From Candidatus Babeliales bacterium (GTDB lineage: Bacteria > Babelota > Babeliae > Babelales > Vermiphilaceae), in NCBI GenBank assembly GCA_035944115.1, contig DASZBJ010000029.1:52918-116917 (forward strand): 64,000 nt of DNA, written 5' to 3'. The notes beneath the pieces were generated by a model. The model saw only the letters and a program-made list of their open reading frames with translations. It had not been told where the DNA came from and did no database searches. A program made the position numbers and the translations under genes. This document shows, one piece after another, positions 55,498 to 63,886 of the stretch (positions are counted from its first letter, which is position 1; each line of letters opens with the position of its first letter).

Positions 55498-55606
55498 TAC
55501 TCGCTTTTCACTTTTTTATTTACTACATCTTTTCACCATTTTATGTCGTACTATGTTTTATACGATTATCGCAATAATTATTTTTCATACACACAAAAAC
55601 ACAACC

Positions 55607-56278
55607 TTAACTCACCACCGATGGATCCTTAGCAAAATGCTGATAATCCACATACCCTTTAATCGGCATCCAGCTTCCTCCCCAATCCCATCCGCGCGTT
55701 ACAAACGCCTGATAACAAACATTATCAACCGCATCAGTAATGATTCCTTTGCAACCGATCGTTCTATCAAGATATGCTTTGCCGGCTTCTGGCAACACCA
55801 GTGATTTATTTACATACGGATTAATGAGTGGATTAACATCAATTGCAATCCCATAACTGTGCAAAGACCACTGTCCCGGCTTGTTGGTGATTTCGCGTGC
55901 ACAAAATGCAGAACTATTGTTATCGTTCATCGATAGATTATCATCCGCATTATACTCATCAATCAAACGCATGCGCTCTATCGGAAATTTATGCTCAAAC
56001 AACGCACAAAAAACCTCGACAACTTCTTGTGCAACCTTTCTATGCACCACCATTTGACCAGTATGGGGTTGATCATCATATCCCCAGTACGGCAGCGTGA
56101 CCAGCGCTAAATCCTCAAAAGCTACTGGACAACCTGGTTTCCAAGAATGCTTTCTGATTAGTTGCGCCGTCGGTTCCTGTATTGGACATTCAATGCGCCA
56201 CATGCTCTGCTCATCAGCGACAATTCCAATAAATAGACCACTCAACATCATACTCACAACTACACGCGTAAACTTCAT
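55607..56278 (-). CDS. Exported M15-family peptidoglycan peptidase
   Basis: 223 residues. Signal peptide (MKFTRVVVSMMLSGLFIGIVA). The zinc ligands of the M15 (VanY/L-Ala-D-Glu peptidase) fold are His140 (WSLHSYGIAI), Asp147 (AIDVNP) and His214 (VDYQHF), with WDWGGSW before the last. It would cut peptide stems of peptidoglycan in the periplasm, as a D,D-carboxypeptidase or L-Ala-D-Glu endopeptidase; M15C-like spacing favours the latter. Together with the Ddl gene at 61118 it implies that the organism makes peptidoglycan. Confidence 0.85.
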   Translation of the reverse strand: MKFTRVVVSMMLSGLFIGIVADEQSMWRIECPIQEPTAQLIRKHSWKPGCPVAFEDLALVTLPYWGYDDQPHTGQMVVHRKVAQEVVEVFCALFEHKFPIERMRLIDEYNADDNLSMNDNNSSAFCAREITNKPGQWSLHSYGIAIDVNPLINPYVNKSLVLPEAGKAYLDRTIGCKGIITDAVDNVCYQAFVTRGWDWGGSWMPIKGYVDYQHFAKDPSVVS

Positions 56279-56328
56279 TACAACTCCTTTTTGTTAAACA
56301 TTGTCCAAACAAACATCAAAATATTCTA

Positions 56329-56334
56329 TATACT
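56329..56334 (+). promoter_or_regulatory. Possible -10 element for a leaderless priA transcript
   Basis: TATACT ends seven bases before the chosen priA ATG, and no ribosome site lies between. Same arrangement as upstream of tilS. No convincing -35 at normal spacing. Confidence 0.4.
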
Positions 56335-56341
56335 AGAAATT

Positions 56342-58321
56342 ATGTATATCCAAGTTCAACTGCTTAATGGCTTTACCCGGCCACTCTATTATAAAATGCC
56401 CAGCACTTTGCCTGCTACTATTGTAGTTGGCACCATTGTTTCTGTGCCACTTCGCAACCGTACCGTCCCTGCAATTGTCATGAAGCAACTGAGTTCCATA
56501 CCGCACACGAGTTTTGAAATAAAAGAATGCTTGGGGATAGAACCTTTTCCCAATGATCAGGCATATAAAGAGTTCATTGCTGAACTTGGTTATTTATATA
56601 CCATTCCATCCATTCATTTTATTAAACGTGTACGACAATTTTTAGTAGAAAAAACAGATGCTAGTACGCCACCATCGATACAACCCATTCATGCGCCCAC
56701 TGTACAAAAAGGAGTACAACTTACTGATGAACAACAGCAGGTATACCAATTCGTTGCCCAGTATCTGCACACACCTTGTTATGCACCCACATTATTGCAC
56801 GGCGTAACCGGATCGGGCAAAACAGAGGTGTATAAAAAGCTCATCATTAATGCAATTGCAGCAAACAAAACCGTAATTTTATTACTCCCGGAAGTTACGC
56901 TTGCCATTCAATTTCAAAAAATACTGATGGCGCAACTTCCTGAAACCATTCATATCTGCGGGTTTCACTCTGCAATCAGTATTAAAGAAAAACGACTTCT
57001 TTGGCAACGACTTCTTGAAGAAAAACCAACGGTAATTGTCGGTGTACATTTACCAATCTTACTCCCTATCGCAAATCTCGGTCTTATCATCATTGATGAA
57101 GAACATGAAACGGGGTATCAAGAAAAGCGACATCCTAAAATCAACTCTCGCCATGCCGCATTACTACGTGCACAAATTGCTCAAATACCGATTTTGCTAG
57201 GATCTGCAACCCCCTCAATAAGCTCGCTCTATCAGGTAAAAACAAAACAGTGGAAGTTCTTTCAACTGAAAAAGCGCTTCGCTGGACAACTGCCAACCGT
57301 ACAGATTGTGCCCCTGACCACACAAAATAGACGTGCAAACTTTTGGATCAGCACAGAACTGGAAGCCGCGATTGCAGAAAGGCTCACAAAAAAAGAGCAA
57401 ATTATTATTTTCTTGAACCGGCGTGGATTCAGCTTTTTTGTACAATGCACGGGATGCAGTTTCATTTTCAGCTGCCCACATTGCTCAGTGAGCTTGACAC
57501 TTCACACACAAAACACAGAACAGCAACTCAATTGCCATTACTGCGCATTTACCCAAGAGCTCCCTACTGCATGCCCATCATGCAAAGTCGATGCAAAAAA
57601 ATTCCTCAAAAAAGGTATTGGCACTCAGCAAGTGGTGACTATTTTACAAACATTATTCCCTACCGCACGCATTGCACGCGCTGATTTGGACACCACAACA
57701 AAGAAAAAAACATGGCAAAAAACAGTACACGATTTTGAAAATAATGAATTAGATATTTTGGTTGGCACGCAAACAGTAACTAAAGGTTTTCACTTCCCTC
57801 ATGTTACCTTAGTTGGTGTTTTATGGGCAGATTTAAATCTGCACTTTCCTATCTTTAACGCAACAGAAACAACGCTACAACAACTGATTCAGGTTGCTGG
57901 AAGAGCGGGCAGGAGCACAACAAAAAGTGACGTTATCATACAAGCCATGATGGATCATCATGTATATGATTATCTCAATGAAATCGATTATCTAAAATTC
58001 TATGCAACAGAAATAGAAAAACGCACCGCACTCAACTACCCTCCGTACGGCACGCTCATTGAAGTTGAAATGAAACATACTGATGAAGCAGCTCTTGAAA
58101 GAGAATCGTACCAATTACTCGAAGAATTGGATGCACATAACCAAGATTCGGATGAAATTTCTATTCTCGGACCCGCTAAACCACCTGTCTATAAAATCAA
58201 AACAGTGCACATGCGGACATTATTTATCAAATCACCATCAATACAAAAAGGGATTGCGTTAGTACAAAAAATAAAAAGATCTGACTATGCAAGCCAGATC
58301 TTTTTTACGCCTATTTTTTAA
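56342..58321 (+). CDS. priA: Primosomal replication helicase PriA
   Basis: 659 residues. N-terminal DNA-binding part (MYIQVQLLNGFTRPLYYKMP...GTIVSVPLRNR), helicase Walker A LLHGVTGSGKTEVYKK, DEAH-type IIDEEHETGYQ, ILLGSATPSI, the zinc region with paired cysteines (CTGCSF, CPHC, CHYC, CPSC), and GTQTVTKGFHFPHV plus QVAGRAGR. It reloads the replisome at stalled forks. The N-terminal domain is a little shorter than in E. coli. ATG at 56342 is where the conserved sequence starts; 17 more in-frame codons upstream look noncoding. Confidence 0.96.
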   Translation: MYIQVQLLNGFTRPLYYKMPSTLPATIVVGTIVSVPLRNRTVPAIVMKQLSSIPHTSFEIKECLGIEPFPNDQAYKEFIAELGYLYTIPSIHFIKRVRQFLVEKTDASTPPSIQPIHAPTVQKGVQLTDEQQQVYQFVAQYLHTPCYAPTLLHGVTGSGKTEVYKKLIINAIAANKTVILLLPEVTLAIQFQKILMAQLPETIHICGFHSAISIKEKRLLWQRLLEEKPTVIVGVHLPILLPIANLGLIIIDEEHETGYQEKRHPKINSRHAALLRAQIAQIPILLGSATPSISSLYQVKTKQWKFFQLKKRFAGQLPTVQIVPLTTQNRRANFWISTELEAAIAERLTKKEQIIIFLNRRGFSFFVQCTGCSFIFSCPHCSVSLTLHTQNTEQQLNCHYCAFTQELPTACPSCKVDAKKFLKKGIGTQQVVTILQTLFPTARIARADLDTTTKKKTWQKTVHDFENNELDILVGTQTVTKGFHFPHVTLVGVLWADLNLHFPIFNATETTLQQLIQVAGRAGRSTTKSDVIIQAMMDHHVYDYLNEIDYLKFYATEIEKRTALNYPPYGTLIEVEMKHTDEAALERESYQLLEELDAHNQDSDEISILGPAKPPVYKIKTVHMRTLFIKSPSIQKGIALVQKIKRSDYASQIFFTPIF

Positions 58322-58357
58322 AAAACTGTTCTTTATTATCTAAGCATTACCGTCTTT

Positions 58358-58843
58358 TTATTCGCCTTTTTTGCCCTTAAATAAGGGTTCTAGGCAAAGA
58401 GCAACTTCTTCATCTTGATTCTTTTTTGCTAATTGCAGCAAATTGATTTTTCGTTCTCCCTCTTCACGAGCTTCAAACTGGGTAACATCGATCAAGTGAT
58501 CGTTATACCAGCTTAGTAACCCTCTCACCTGAGCTGCCGTTCCATCGCAAATGGTCTTTGTCAAAACATTGCTACCATCTTTATCAATAAGAGTAAGCAT
58601 TGATCTTTGCTCTTCAGGCGTACTTTTGTTATACCACTCATGTAGTCGCAGGGAATTATCCTGAGATCCTATTAAATCAAAAGCATAACAATAAAAATGC
58701 CCTATCGCTGGTGTCATTGCTACGAATTTTACCTTGCCGTCCTCAAGAGTTTTAAAACCGCCCACATAAGCTGCGGCATAACTCATCTGCATATTACAAG
58801 CCAATACAGCAACAACCAATGGTACAAAAAATCTATTTTTCAT
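58358..58843 (-). CDS. Exported ankyrin-like family protein A
   Basis: 161 residues. Signal peptide MKNRFFVPLVVAVLACNMQM. Mature plan: STPEEQRSMLTLIDKDGSNVL, VRGLLSWYNDHLIDVTQ, KINLLQLAKKNQ and EVALCLEPLF, which is two degenerate ankyrin-like helix pairs. The signal peptide and the plan match the proteins at 59415-59927 and 59981-60535 and, more distantly, 4680-5360. AGGAATC lies before the start and overlaps the orn stop region. Likely exported protein-binding family; function unknown. Confidence 0.65.
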   Translation of the reverse strand: MKNRFFVPLVVAVLACNMQMSYAAAYVGGFKTLEDGKVKFVAMTPAIGHFYCYAFDLIGSQDNSLRLHEWYNKSTPEEQRSMLTLIDKDGSNVLTKTICDGTAAQVRGLLSWYNDHLIDVTQFEAREEGERKINLLQLAKKNQDEEVALCLEPLFKGKKGE

Positions 58844-58850
58844 AAGATTC

Positions 58851-59396
58851 CTATTTTTTAAAAAAATGTTCTTTATATTGTTTTAATTCTGCGATCGATT
58901 CATGAATATCTGTAAGCGCCCGGTGTGCATCACTTTTTTGTTTTATTGCGTACGCATCATGCGGATACCAACGCGTAATCACCTCTTTTAATGAACTCAC
59001 ATCAACCAACCGATAATGCAAATAATCTATGACCTCTGGCATATATTTGGATAAAAACATACGATCCATCCATACCGAGTTGCCACACAAAATTCCTTTT
59101 TTAGGATCACAAAACTGCTTAATCAGAGCGAGCACCTGCTCTTGCGCCTGCTCAATAGTTACCGTCGAGGCACGAACTGCATCAGTTAGACCCGATTTGC
59201 CATGCTGCTCAACACACCACGGATTCATTGCCTGCAAGACAGCCTCTGATTGATGAATAACCAAATCAATCCCTTCACACAAGGGATTTAAATCTCCGTC
59301 TGTGATAATTACCGCAACTTCCAAAATATGATCAATGACCGGATCAAGTCCCGTCATTTCCAAGTCAATCCATACCAAATTTTTTTTCATTTCCAT
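58851..59396 (-). CDS. orn: Oligoribonuclease
   Basis: 181 residues, the normal length. DEDDh exonuclease: IDLEMTGLDP (Asp, Glu) near the start, CGNSVWMDRMFLSKYMPEV, LVDVSSLKEV, and DAHRALTDIHESIAELKQY (His, Asp). It degrades 2-5 nt RNAs to mononucleotides, finishing mRNA and pGpG turnover. ATG at 59396 or 59390 (MKKNLVWIDLEM) are both possible; the latter corresponds to the ATG of the broken copy at 59937-59984. It lies between two members of the exported ankyrin-like family. Confidence 0.96.
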   Translation of the reverse strand: MEMKKNLVWIDLEMTGLDPVIDHILEVAVIITDGDLNPLCEGIDLVIHQSEAVLQAMNPWCVEQHGKSGLTDAVRASTVTIEQAQEQVLALIKQFCDPKKGILCGNSVWMDRMFLSKYMPEVIDYLHYRLVDVSSLKEVITRWYPHDAYAIKQKSDAHRALTDIHESIAELKQYKEHFFKK

Positions 59397-59414
59397 ATAT
59401 TAATCTTTTTCTTC

Positions 59415-59927
59415 TTATCGCTTTTCTTCCGGTTCTTCTTGTTGCTTTCCTTCCGGAATTTCTCTAAAAAACATCGGGCGAAGATATTCAATAACCTCGG
59501 TACGACCTAAATCCTCATTCTCTACTTGAGTCCTATAAGCCAATTGCAAGAAAGTTACCTCATGATCTTCTTTGACCAACACCTTAATATTTCTAATATC
59601 AAGATGGTGCTTCTCATAACGCTCAGTAAGATGTCTTACTTCACTCACCGTGCCAAAACGAACTGCTAGTGTCATAAATGTCGCGCCATACTGATCTGTG
59701 CTATTCAGCATGCTCAATTGCATTTCTGCAGAACTACCATCAAATATACGTAATGCCTGACCAAATGCATCCTGTCTCAACTGCTTTGCATTGAGTGGAT
59801 TGAATCGAGCGTCAGAATAGTTATATAAATATGCTTTCCAATCACGGCCCAGGTCCGCTGCAAATCCTACATGCATATCACAAACCAATACTGCGCCCAT
59901 CAAATACATTACATATTTATTTTGCAT
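59415..59927 (-). CDS. Exported ankyrin-like family protein B
   Basis: 170 residues. Signal peptide MQNKYVMYLMGAVLVCDMHV, then GFAAD. Mature part: DGSSAEMQLSMLNSTDQYGA, TLAVRFGTVSEVRHLTERYE, VTFLQLAYRTQ and EYLRPMFF, with an acidic tail. ATG at 59927 has AAGGAA five bases upstream; the frame is open to a TTG at 59942 inside the orn fragment. The gene is immediately upstream of full-length orn, as protein C is upstream of the orn fragment. Confidence 0.65.
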   Translation of the reverse strand: MQNKYVMYLMGAVLVCDMHVGFAADLGRDWKAYLYNYSDARFNPLNAKQLRQDAFGQALRIFDGSSAEMQLSMLNSTDQYGATFMTLAVRFGTVSEVRHLTERYEKHHLDIRNIKVLVKEDHEVTFLQLAYRTQVENEDLGRTEVIEYLRPMFFREIPEGKQQEEPEEKR

Positions 59928-59936
59928 ATTTTTCCT

Positions 59937-59984
59937 TATCAAATCCGGTCATTTCCAAATCGATCCACACTAAATTTTTTTCAT
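59937..59984 (-). pseudogene. orn: Truncated and frameshifted copy of the orn 5' end
   Basis: Minus-strand sequence starting at the ATG at 59984 matches the first ~48 bases of orn closely (ATGAAAAAAA then TTTAGTGTGGATCGATTTGG, against TTTGGTATGGATTGACTTGG in orn). One A is missing, so the ATG frame hits a stop after four codons. The shifted frame reads KNLVWIDLEMTGFD. It ends just before the ribosome site of the next gene. Confidence 0.8.
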
Positions 59985-60535
59985 GAGCCTGCTGCATCCT
60001 CATCAAATATGTGATCTCCTTCCTTTTCTTCTCGCTGCAATACTCGCGGTTGTGCAGCTTTTCGTTTATTAAACATCGGGCTAAGGTAGGCAACAACTTC
60101 ATCACGTCCGCGAACTCTTCCTTGTTGCATTATAGCTTGCGCCAATTCCAGCAAATTCAACCGATTTCCTTTTATGTTAACTTCAATTTTTGTAATATCT
60201 ATCAAACATCTCTCATGACGCTCTACTAACCACCTCACCCTTTCCACCGGTTGGTCACAAATCGCGTTCGGTAAAACTCCCATGTCATACTGATCTTTAA
60301 CCGTAAGCATCTCTTGCTGATCTTCTGGCGTACTACAATCAAACAGGTCTAAACCACATTGCCATTTCTCTTCCCTTTCTCGCTCGGATGCATAATTAGC
60401 AGAAAGAAAACGATAAAATTCAGCAACCCGATTGCTTGTTGCAAAAATCACAGAGTCCTGATTCGCTGCAAATCCTACATGCATATTACAAACCAATAAC
60501 GCTGCAAATAACTGAATAATAAATCTATTTTTCAT
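59981..60535 (-). CDS. Exported ankyrin-like family protein C
   Basis: 184 residues. Signal peptide MKNRFIIQLFAALLVCNMHV then GFAAN. Mature part: DCSTPEDQQEMLTVKDQYDM, VERVRWLVERHERCLIDITK, LNLLELAQAIMQ and EVVAYLSPMF, with a charged tail. ATG at 60535 has AAGGAAT four bases upstream. The signal peptide is almost the same as that of protein B, so duplication included the 5' region. The stop codon (TGA) overlaps the ATG of the orn fragment. Confidence 0.65.
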   Translation of the reverse strand: MKNRFIIQLFAALLVCNMHVGFAANQDSVIFATSNRVAEFYRFLSANYASEREREEKWQCGLDLFDCSTPEDQQEMLTVKDQYDMGVLPNAICDQPVERVRWLVERHERCLIDITKIEVNIKGNRLNLLELAQAIMQQGRVRGRDEVVAYLSPMFNKRKAAQPRVLQREEKEGDHIFDEDAAGS

Positions 60536-60543
60536 AATATTCC

Positions 60544-60912
60544 TTAATCTCGGCATTTCAACACTAATGAGCTACGCCCGCCGCGTGCTAAATGAGCAAT
60601 CCTACTCAATGGAACTACGAGTCTGGTCATGTTGCCATTTTTTCTCAAATATTGGCTCACATTCTCCTGATCCTCCTGTTCGAGATGTGCTGAAACTTGC
60701 GCATCGTCTCCTGCAGCTAAATAACGTCTCTTCCTCGTCTCACTTCCTGAATCAGCGCTTGATGAAACAGCACGAGGCGGCTGCACCTTAAATCCGTAAA
60801 CGACTTTCGGTGGCCTTGAATACGTATACGTGCGCACTGGCTGTGCGGCTCCATTCAAAAAACTACCACTAACCAACACAATCAAAGAAAATATAGAAAA
60901 TGTGTAGTTCAT
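60544..60912 (-). CDS. Small exported protein of unknown function
   Basis: 122 residues. Signal peptide MNYTFSIFSLIVLVSGSFLN, a Tyr/Pro-rich segment (VRTYTYSRPPKVVYGFKV), a Ser-rich and charged middle (SSSADSGSETRKRRY), and a basic C-terminus (SRIAHLARGGRSSLVLKCRD). AAGGGGAAC lies before ATG 60912. It is first in the minus-strand run 60912-58358, with eight bases to protein C, so the run is likely one operon. No family recognised. Confidence 0.58.
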   Translation of the reverse strand: MNYTFSIFSLIVLVSGSFLNGAAQPVRTYTYSRPPKVVYGFKVQPPRAVSSSADSGSETRKRRYLAAGDDAQVSAHLEQEDQENVSQYLRKNGNMTRLVVPLSRIAHLARGGRSSLVLKCRD

Positions 60913-61117
60913 AAAAGTTCCCCTTAGATAAATAATACACCACAACAAAACATTAATTTTGAATTAGAGTAACCCTTTACTCCCAAAAATCAATTCTCAA
61001 ATTGCAACATTTGCAACATACTTCTCTTTCTTACAAAAACATCACGCTATCTTTTTATAGAAATACGTTTAAATTCTATACAGCATTATTCATGTATCAT
61101 TTCATAGCGAGGAATTT

Positions 61118-63355
61118 ATGCAAAAATTGCGCGTAGGTGTTTTAATGGGAGGGAGATCCTCCGAACGGGAAGTTTCATTCAACTCTGGGCGAACCGTATG
61201 TGATCATCTTGATACTTCTCGTTATGATATTGTTCCCGTTTTTCAAAAATCCGATGGCACTCTGTGGATCTTACCCTGGCATTTTTTACACCGCGGAAAA
61301 ATTACTGATTTTGAACACCGCCTTCCTCAAGAAGCGACTGCAATTTCTTGGGATGCATTAAAATCTCATATTGATTTTGCCTATCTTGCAATACCCGGAC
61401 GTTACGCAGAAGATGGCTGCTTGCAAGGCTTTCTCGATATTCTTGCTATTCCTTATTTAGGATCAAAACTGTTTGCAAGCGCGCTCTGCATGGATAAAAC
61501 CATCCAAAAAGATATTTTGCGTCATCATAATATTGACACTCCAAAAGGTATCACCGTATATCCCCATCAGCTTGATATCGCTGCAAACCATATTACTACT
61601 CTCTATGAACAACTTGATGCACAAAACATTACTCTTCCGTATATTGTAAAACCACAATCGGAAGGTTCTAGTATCGCCGTTACCGTAGTGTTTGATAAAG
61701 CCGATCTTGCTGATGCAATTTTAAAAGCAGCACACGCTCATCCTGAACTGGTGCAACCTGTTCTTATTGAAGAACGCCTACAAGGCATGGAATTTACTTG
61801 CATCGTTCTTACCGATTATACAACAGGAAAGCTGCTGCCACTACCGCCTACAGAAATTGTAATTGAGCAAGGATCTCATTTTTTCGATTACGAACAAAAA
61901 TATATGCCAGGACGCGCGCATAAATTTACCCCTGCTCGCTGCAGTCAAGAAATTACTACGCGCATTCAACAAACATCAATGCAAACCATGCAAGCGCTTG
62001 AAATGAAAAACTTTGCACGCATCGATGGGTTTGTTACTCCTGACAACCGTATTTGCATCATCGATCCAGGGACACTTTCTGGCATGAGCCCTACCAGCTT
62101 TTTATTCCGTGAAGCCGCTGAAATAAATATGAGTCATACACAGCTCATTAACCATCTGATTGAAACCGAGCTGCATGCGTATGGCCTGCTTGATGCGATT
62201 TTAACGTTTGAAAAAGAGAATAAGAAAACTATGGTTACAAAAAAAACGCGCGTTGCCGTATTAATGGGTGGTGATTCAAATGAACGAGAAATTTCTTTAG
62301 AATCGGGACGCAACGTTGTTTACAAATTATCACCACTTAAATATGACGTAACTCCTCTTTTTGTTACAGAAGGCATGGAACTCTTTCCATTAACCCAATC
62401 CCTACTCGTACGAAACACTACATCTGAAATTGCATCCGCTCTTGATAGATCGACAAAAATCCCATGGAGCGATCTACCAACTATTACTGATTTTGTATTC
62501 ATCGGGTTACACGGCGGCAAGGGAGAAAATGGAACGGTGCAAGGGGCTCTTGAAATGCTTAATGTTCCCTATAACGGTTCCGGAGTTCTTGCAAGTTCAC
62601 TCTGCATGGATAAATTTAAAACCGCACAATTTCTACGCACAAAGGGATTTGAAACTCCCCAATCACAACTGATTGCAAAAACTGATTGGGCTGAAAATCT
62701 TGAACATGTACTGAACGGTATCACCGCAACCATACCATTTCCGTTAATCGTAAAACCGCATGATGATGGCTGCAGTGTGATGGTACAAAAAATAAAAAAT
62801 TGCAGTGAATTATCAGCTGCACTCGACCTACTTTTTGCCCATCAAAAAGAGTATGCATTAGTTGAAGAATATATTTTTGGTATGGAACTGACTGTTGGTG
62901 TTATTGGCAATGAAACCGCCCAAGCGCTTCCGCCAAGCCAAGCAATAACTGCATCTGAAATTTTATCTATTGAAGAAAAATTCTTGCCTGGTGCTGGAGA
63001 AAATCAAACTCCTGCTCCACTGCCAAAGCAAAGTCTAGAATTAGTACAACGTGTAATGGAAGGTGTTTACACTGCAATTGGGTGTAAAGGCTATGTACGC
63101 ATCGACTGCTTTTACCAAAATGCTATCCAAAGCCCAACGCAACAAGAACGGGTTATCATTCTTGAAATCAACACGCTACCTGGCATGACGCCCGCAACGT
63201 GTATTTTCCATCAAGCGGCTGAAATCGGACTGAAGCCTATGGATTTTGTTGATTTGATTGTGCAACTAGGATTGCAAGCGCATACAAAACAGGAAACGCT
63301 GGCAGCAAGTACGTCAATGCTTGCAGAAGGAAAAGAAGAAAAGTCATATAATTAA
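61118..63355 (+). CDS. ddl: Fused double-domain D-alanine--D-alanine ligase
   Basis: 745 residues, about twice the usual ~310-350. Two ATP-grasp Ddl domains start with GGRSSEREVSFNSGRT (11-26) and GGDSNEREISLESGRN (384-399). Domain 1 has the SEGSS loop (181-185) and FDYEQKY (256-262), but PGRYAEDG where HG is expected and IDPGTLSGMS instead of ExNxxPG. Domain 2 has HGGKGENG (465-472) and EINTLPGMT (683-691), but HDDGCS at the serine loop and no YDYE motif. Ddl makes the D-Ala-D-Ala end of peptidoglycan stems. The ATG at 62231 (residue 372) could start a separate domain-2 protein. Confidence 0.9.
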   Translation: MQKLRVGVLMGGRSSEREVSFNSGRTVCDHLDTSRYDIVPVFQKSDGTLWILPWHFLHRGKITDFEHRLPQEATAISWDALKSHIDFAYLAIPGRYAEDGCLQGFLDILAIPYLGSKLFASALCMDKTIQKDILRHHNIDTPKGITVYPHQLDIAANHITTLYEQLDAQNITLPYIVKPQSEGSSIAVTVVFDKADLADAILKAAHAHPELVQPVLIEERLQGMEFTCIVLTDYTTGKLLPLPPTEIVIEQGSHFFDYEQKYMPGRAHKFTPARCSQEITTRIQQTSMQTMQALEMKNFARIDGFVTPDNRICIIDPGTLSGMSPTSFLFREAAEINMSHTQLINHLIETELHAYGLLDAILTFEKENKKTMVTKKTRVAVLMGGDSNEREISLESGRNVVYKLSPLKYDVTPLFVTEGMELFPLTQSLLVRNTTSEIASALDRSTKIPWSDLPTITDFVFIGLHGGKGENGTVQGALEMLNVPYNGSGVLASSLCMDKFKTAQFLRTKGFETPQSQLIAKTDWAENLEHVLNGITATIPFPLIVKPHDDGCSVMVQKIKNCSELSAALDLLFAHQKEYALVEEYIFGMELTVGVIGNETAQALPPSQAITASEILSIEEKFLPGAGENQTPAPLPKQSLELVQRVMEGVYTAIGCKGYVRIDCFYQNAIQSPTQQERVIILEINTLPGMTPATCIFHQAAEIGLKPMDFVDLIVQLGLQAHTKQETLAASTSMLAEGKEEKSYN

Positions 63356-63393
63356 GTAGGCATAGCCGCGTAGATTATAGCTTTAAAAAAAAG

Positions 63394-63426
63394 AGGCGCA
63401 GATACATTCATACATTATCTGCGCCT
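63394..63426. terminator. Terminator after ddl
   Basis: AGGCGCAGATA (63394-63404) pairs with TATCTGCGCCT (63416-63426), followed by TTT on the plus strand and an A-run on the other side that gives a T-run for the minus strand. Confidence 0.9.
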
Positions 63427-63447
63427 TTTGACACTTCAACCGGGCGA

Positions 63448-63870
63448 TTACATGAGCTCTTGATTATCAAGCATCTTTCCCAGAAGAAATTTTGAAACAA
63501 TACGTTCTGTTTGTAGCACCGATGAAGCATGCCTGTAGCCACTTCCATCACTTGCTATCTTTTCATCTTCATCTATTGCAACGTCTTTAACTCTTACGCT
63601 TGCTTCACGTTGTTCTACTTTGTACAACCCTTGCGCAACCGCGTGCTGTAGATTAAGGAGAGACAATAATGGCATCTTACCTCTAATGGCTTGATTGACT
63701 TTCGTCCTTTGCACATCAAAGGTATCTCCATACTCCACAATCTGATCATAGTCACCCGTTGATAATAAAAATTGGGCTATTTTTTGATTATGAGCAAGCC
63801 CTGCACATACAAAAACGTTACGAATGTGTACACTTTCATATATTGCCTCTATTGCGGCAGAATCTATAAT
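63448..63870 (-). pseudogene. 3' fragment of an unknown gene cut by an IS element
   Basis: The frame is open from 63870 to the stop at 63448 (about 140 codons) without an ATG near the upstream end. It reads IIDSAAIEAIYESVHIRNVF, then AGLAHNQKIAQFLLSTGDYD and further helical sequence; the helix pattern of the first part resembles an ankyrin-like or other alpha-helical repeat. At 63871 it runs into IS-like sequence. A GTG at 63738 could be a fallback start. The gene was probably functional before insertion; its function is unknown. Confidence 0.6.
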
Positions 63871-63886
63871 AGACCTCTTCTGAAAC
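63871..63886. mobile_element. Probable terminal inverted repeat of an IS5-type element
   Basis: AGACCTCTTCTGAAA lies just outside the transposase stop codon and exactly where the interrupted frame ends. The other end of the element is beyond the window, so the repeat cannot be confirmed here. Confidence 0.5.

Noticed and set aside
59917..60105. 62-codon frame containing KNLVWIDLEMTGFD as a possible second Orn
   Set aside because: Only the first ~15 codons match orn; the rest is antiparallel noise or overlaps the end of another gene, so it is a fragment.
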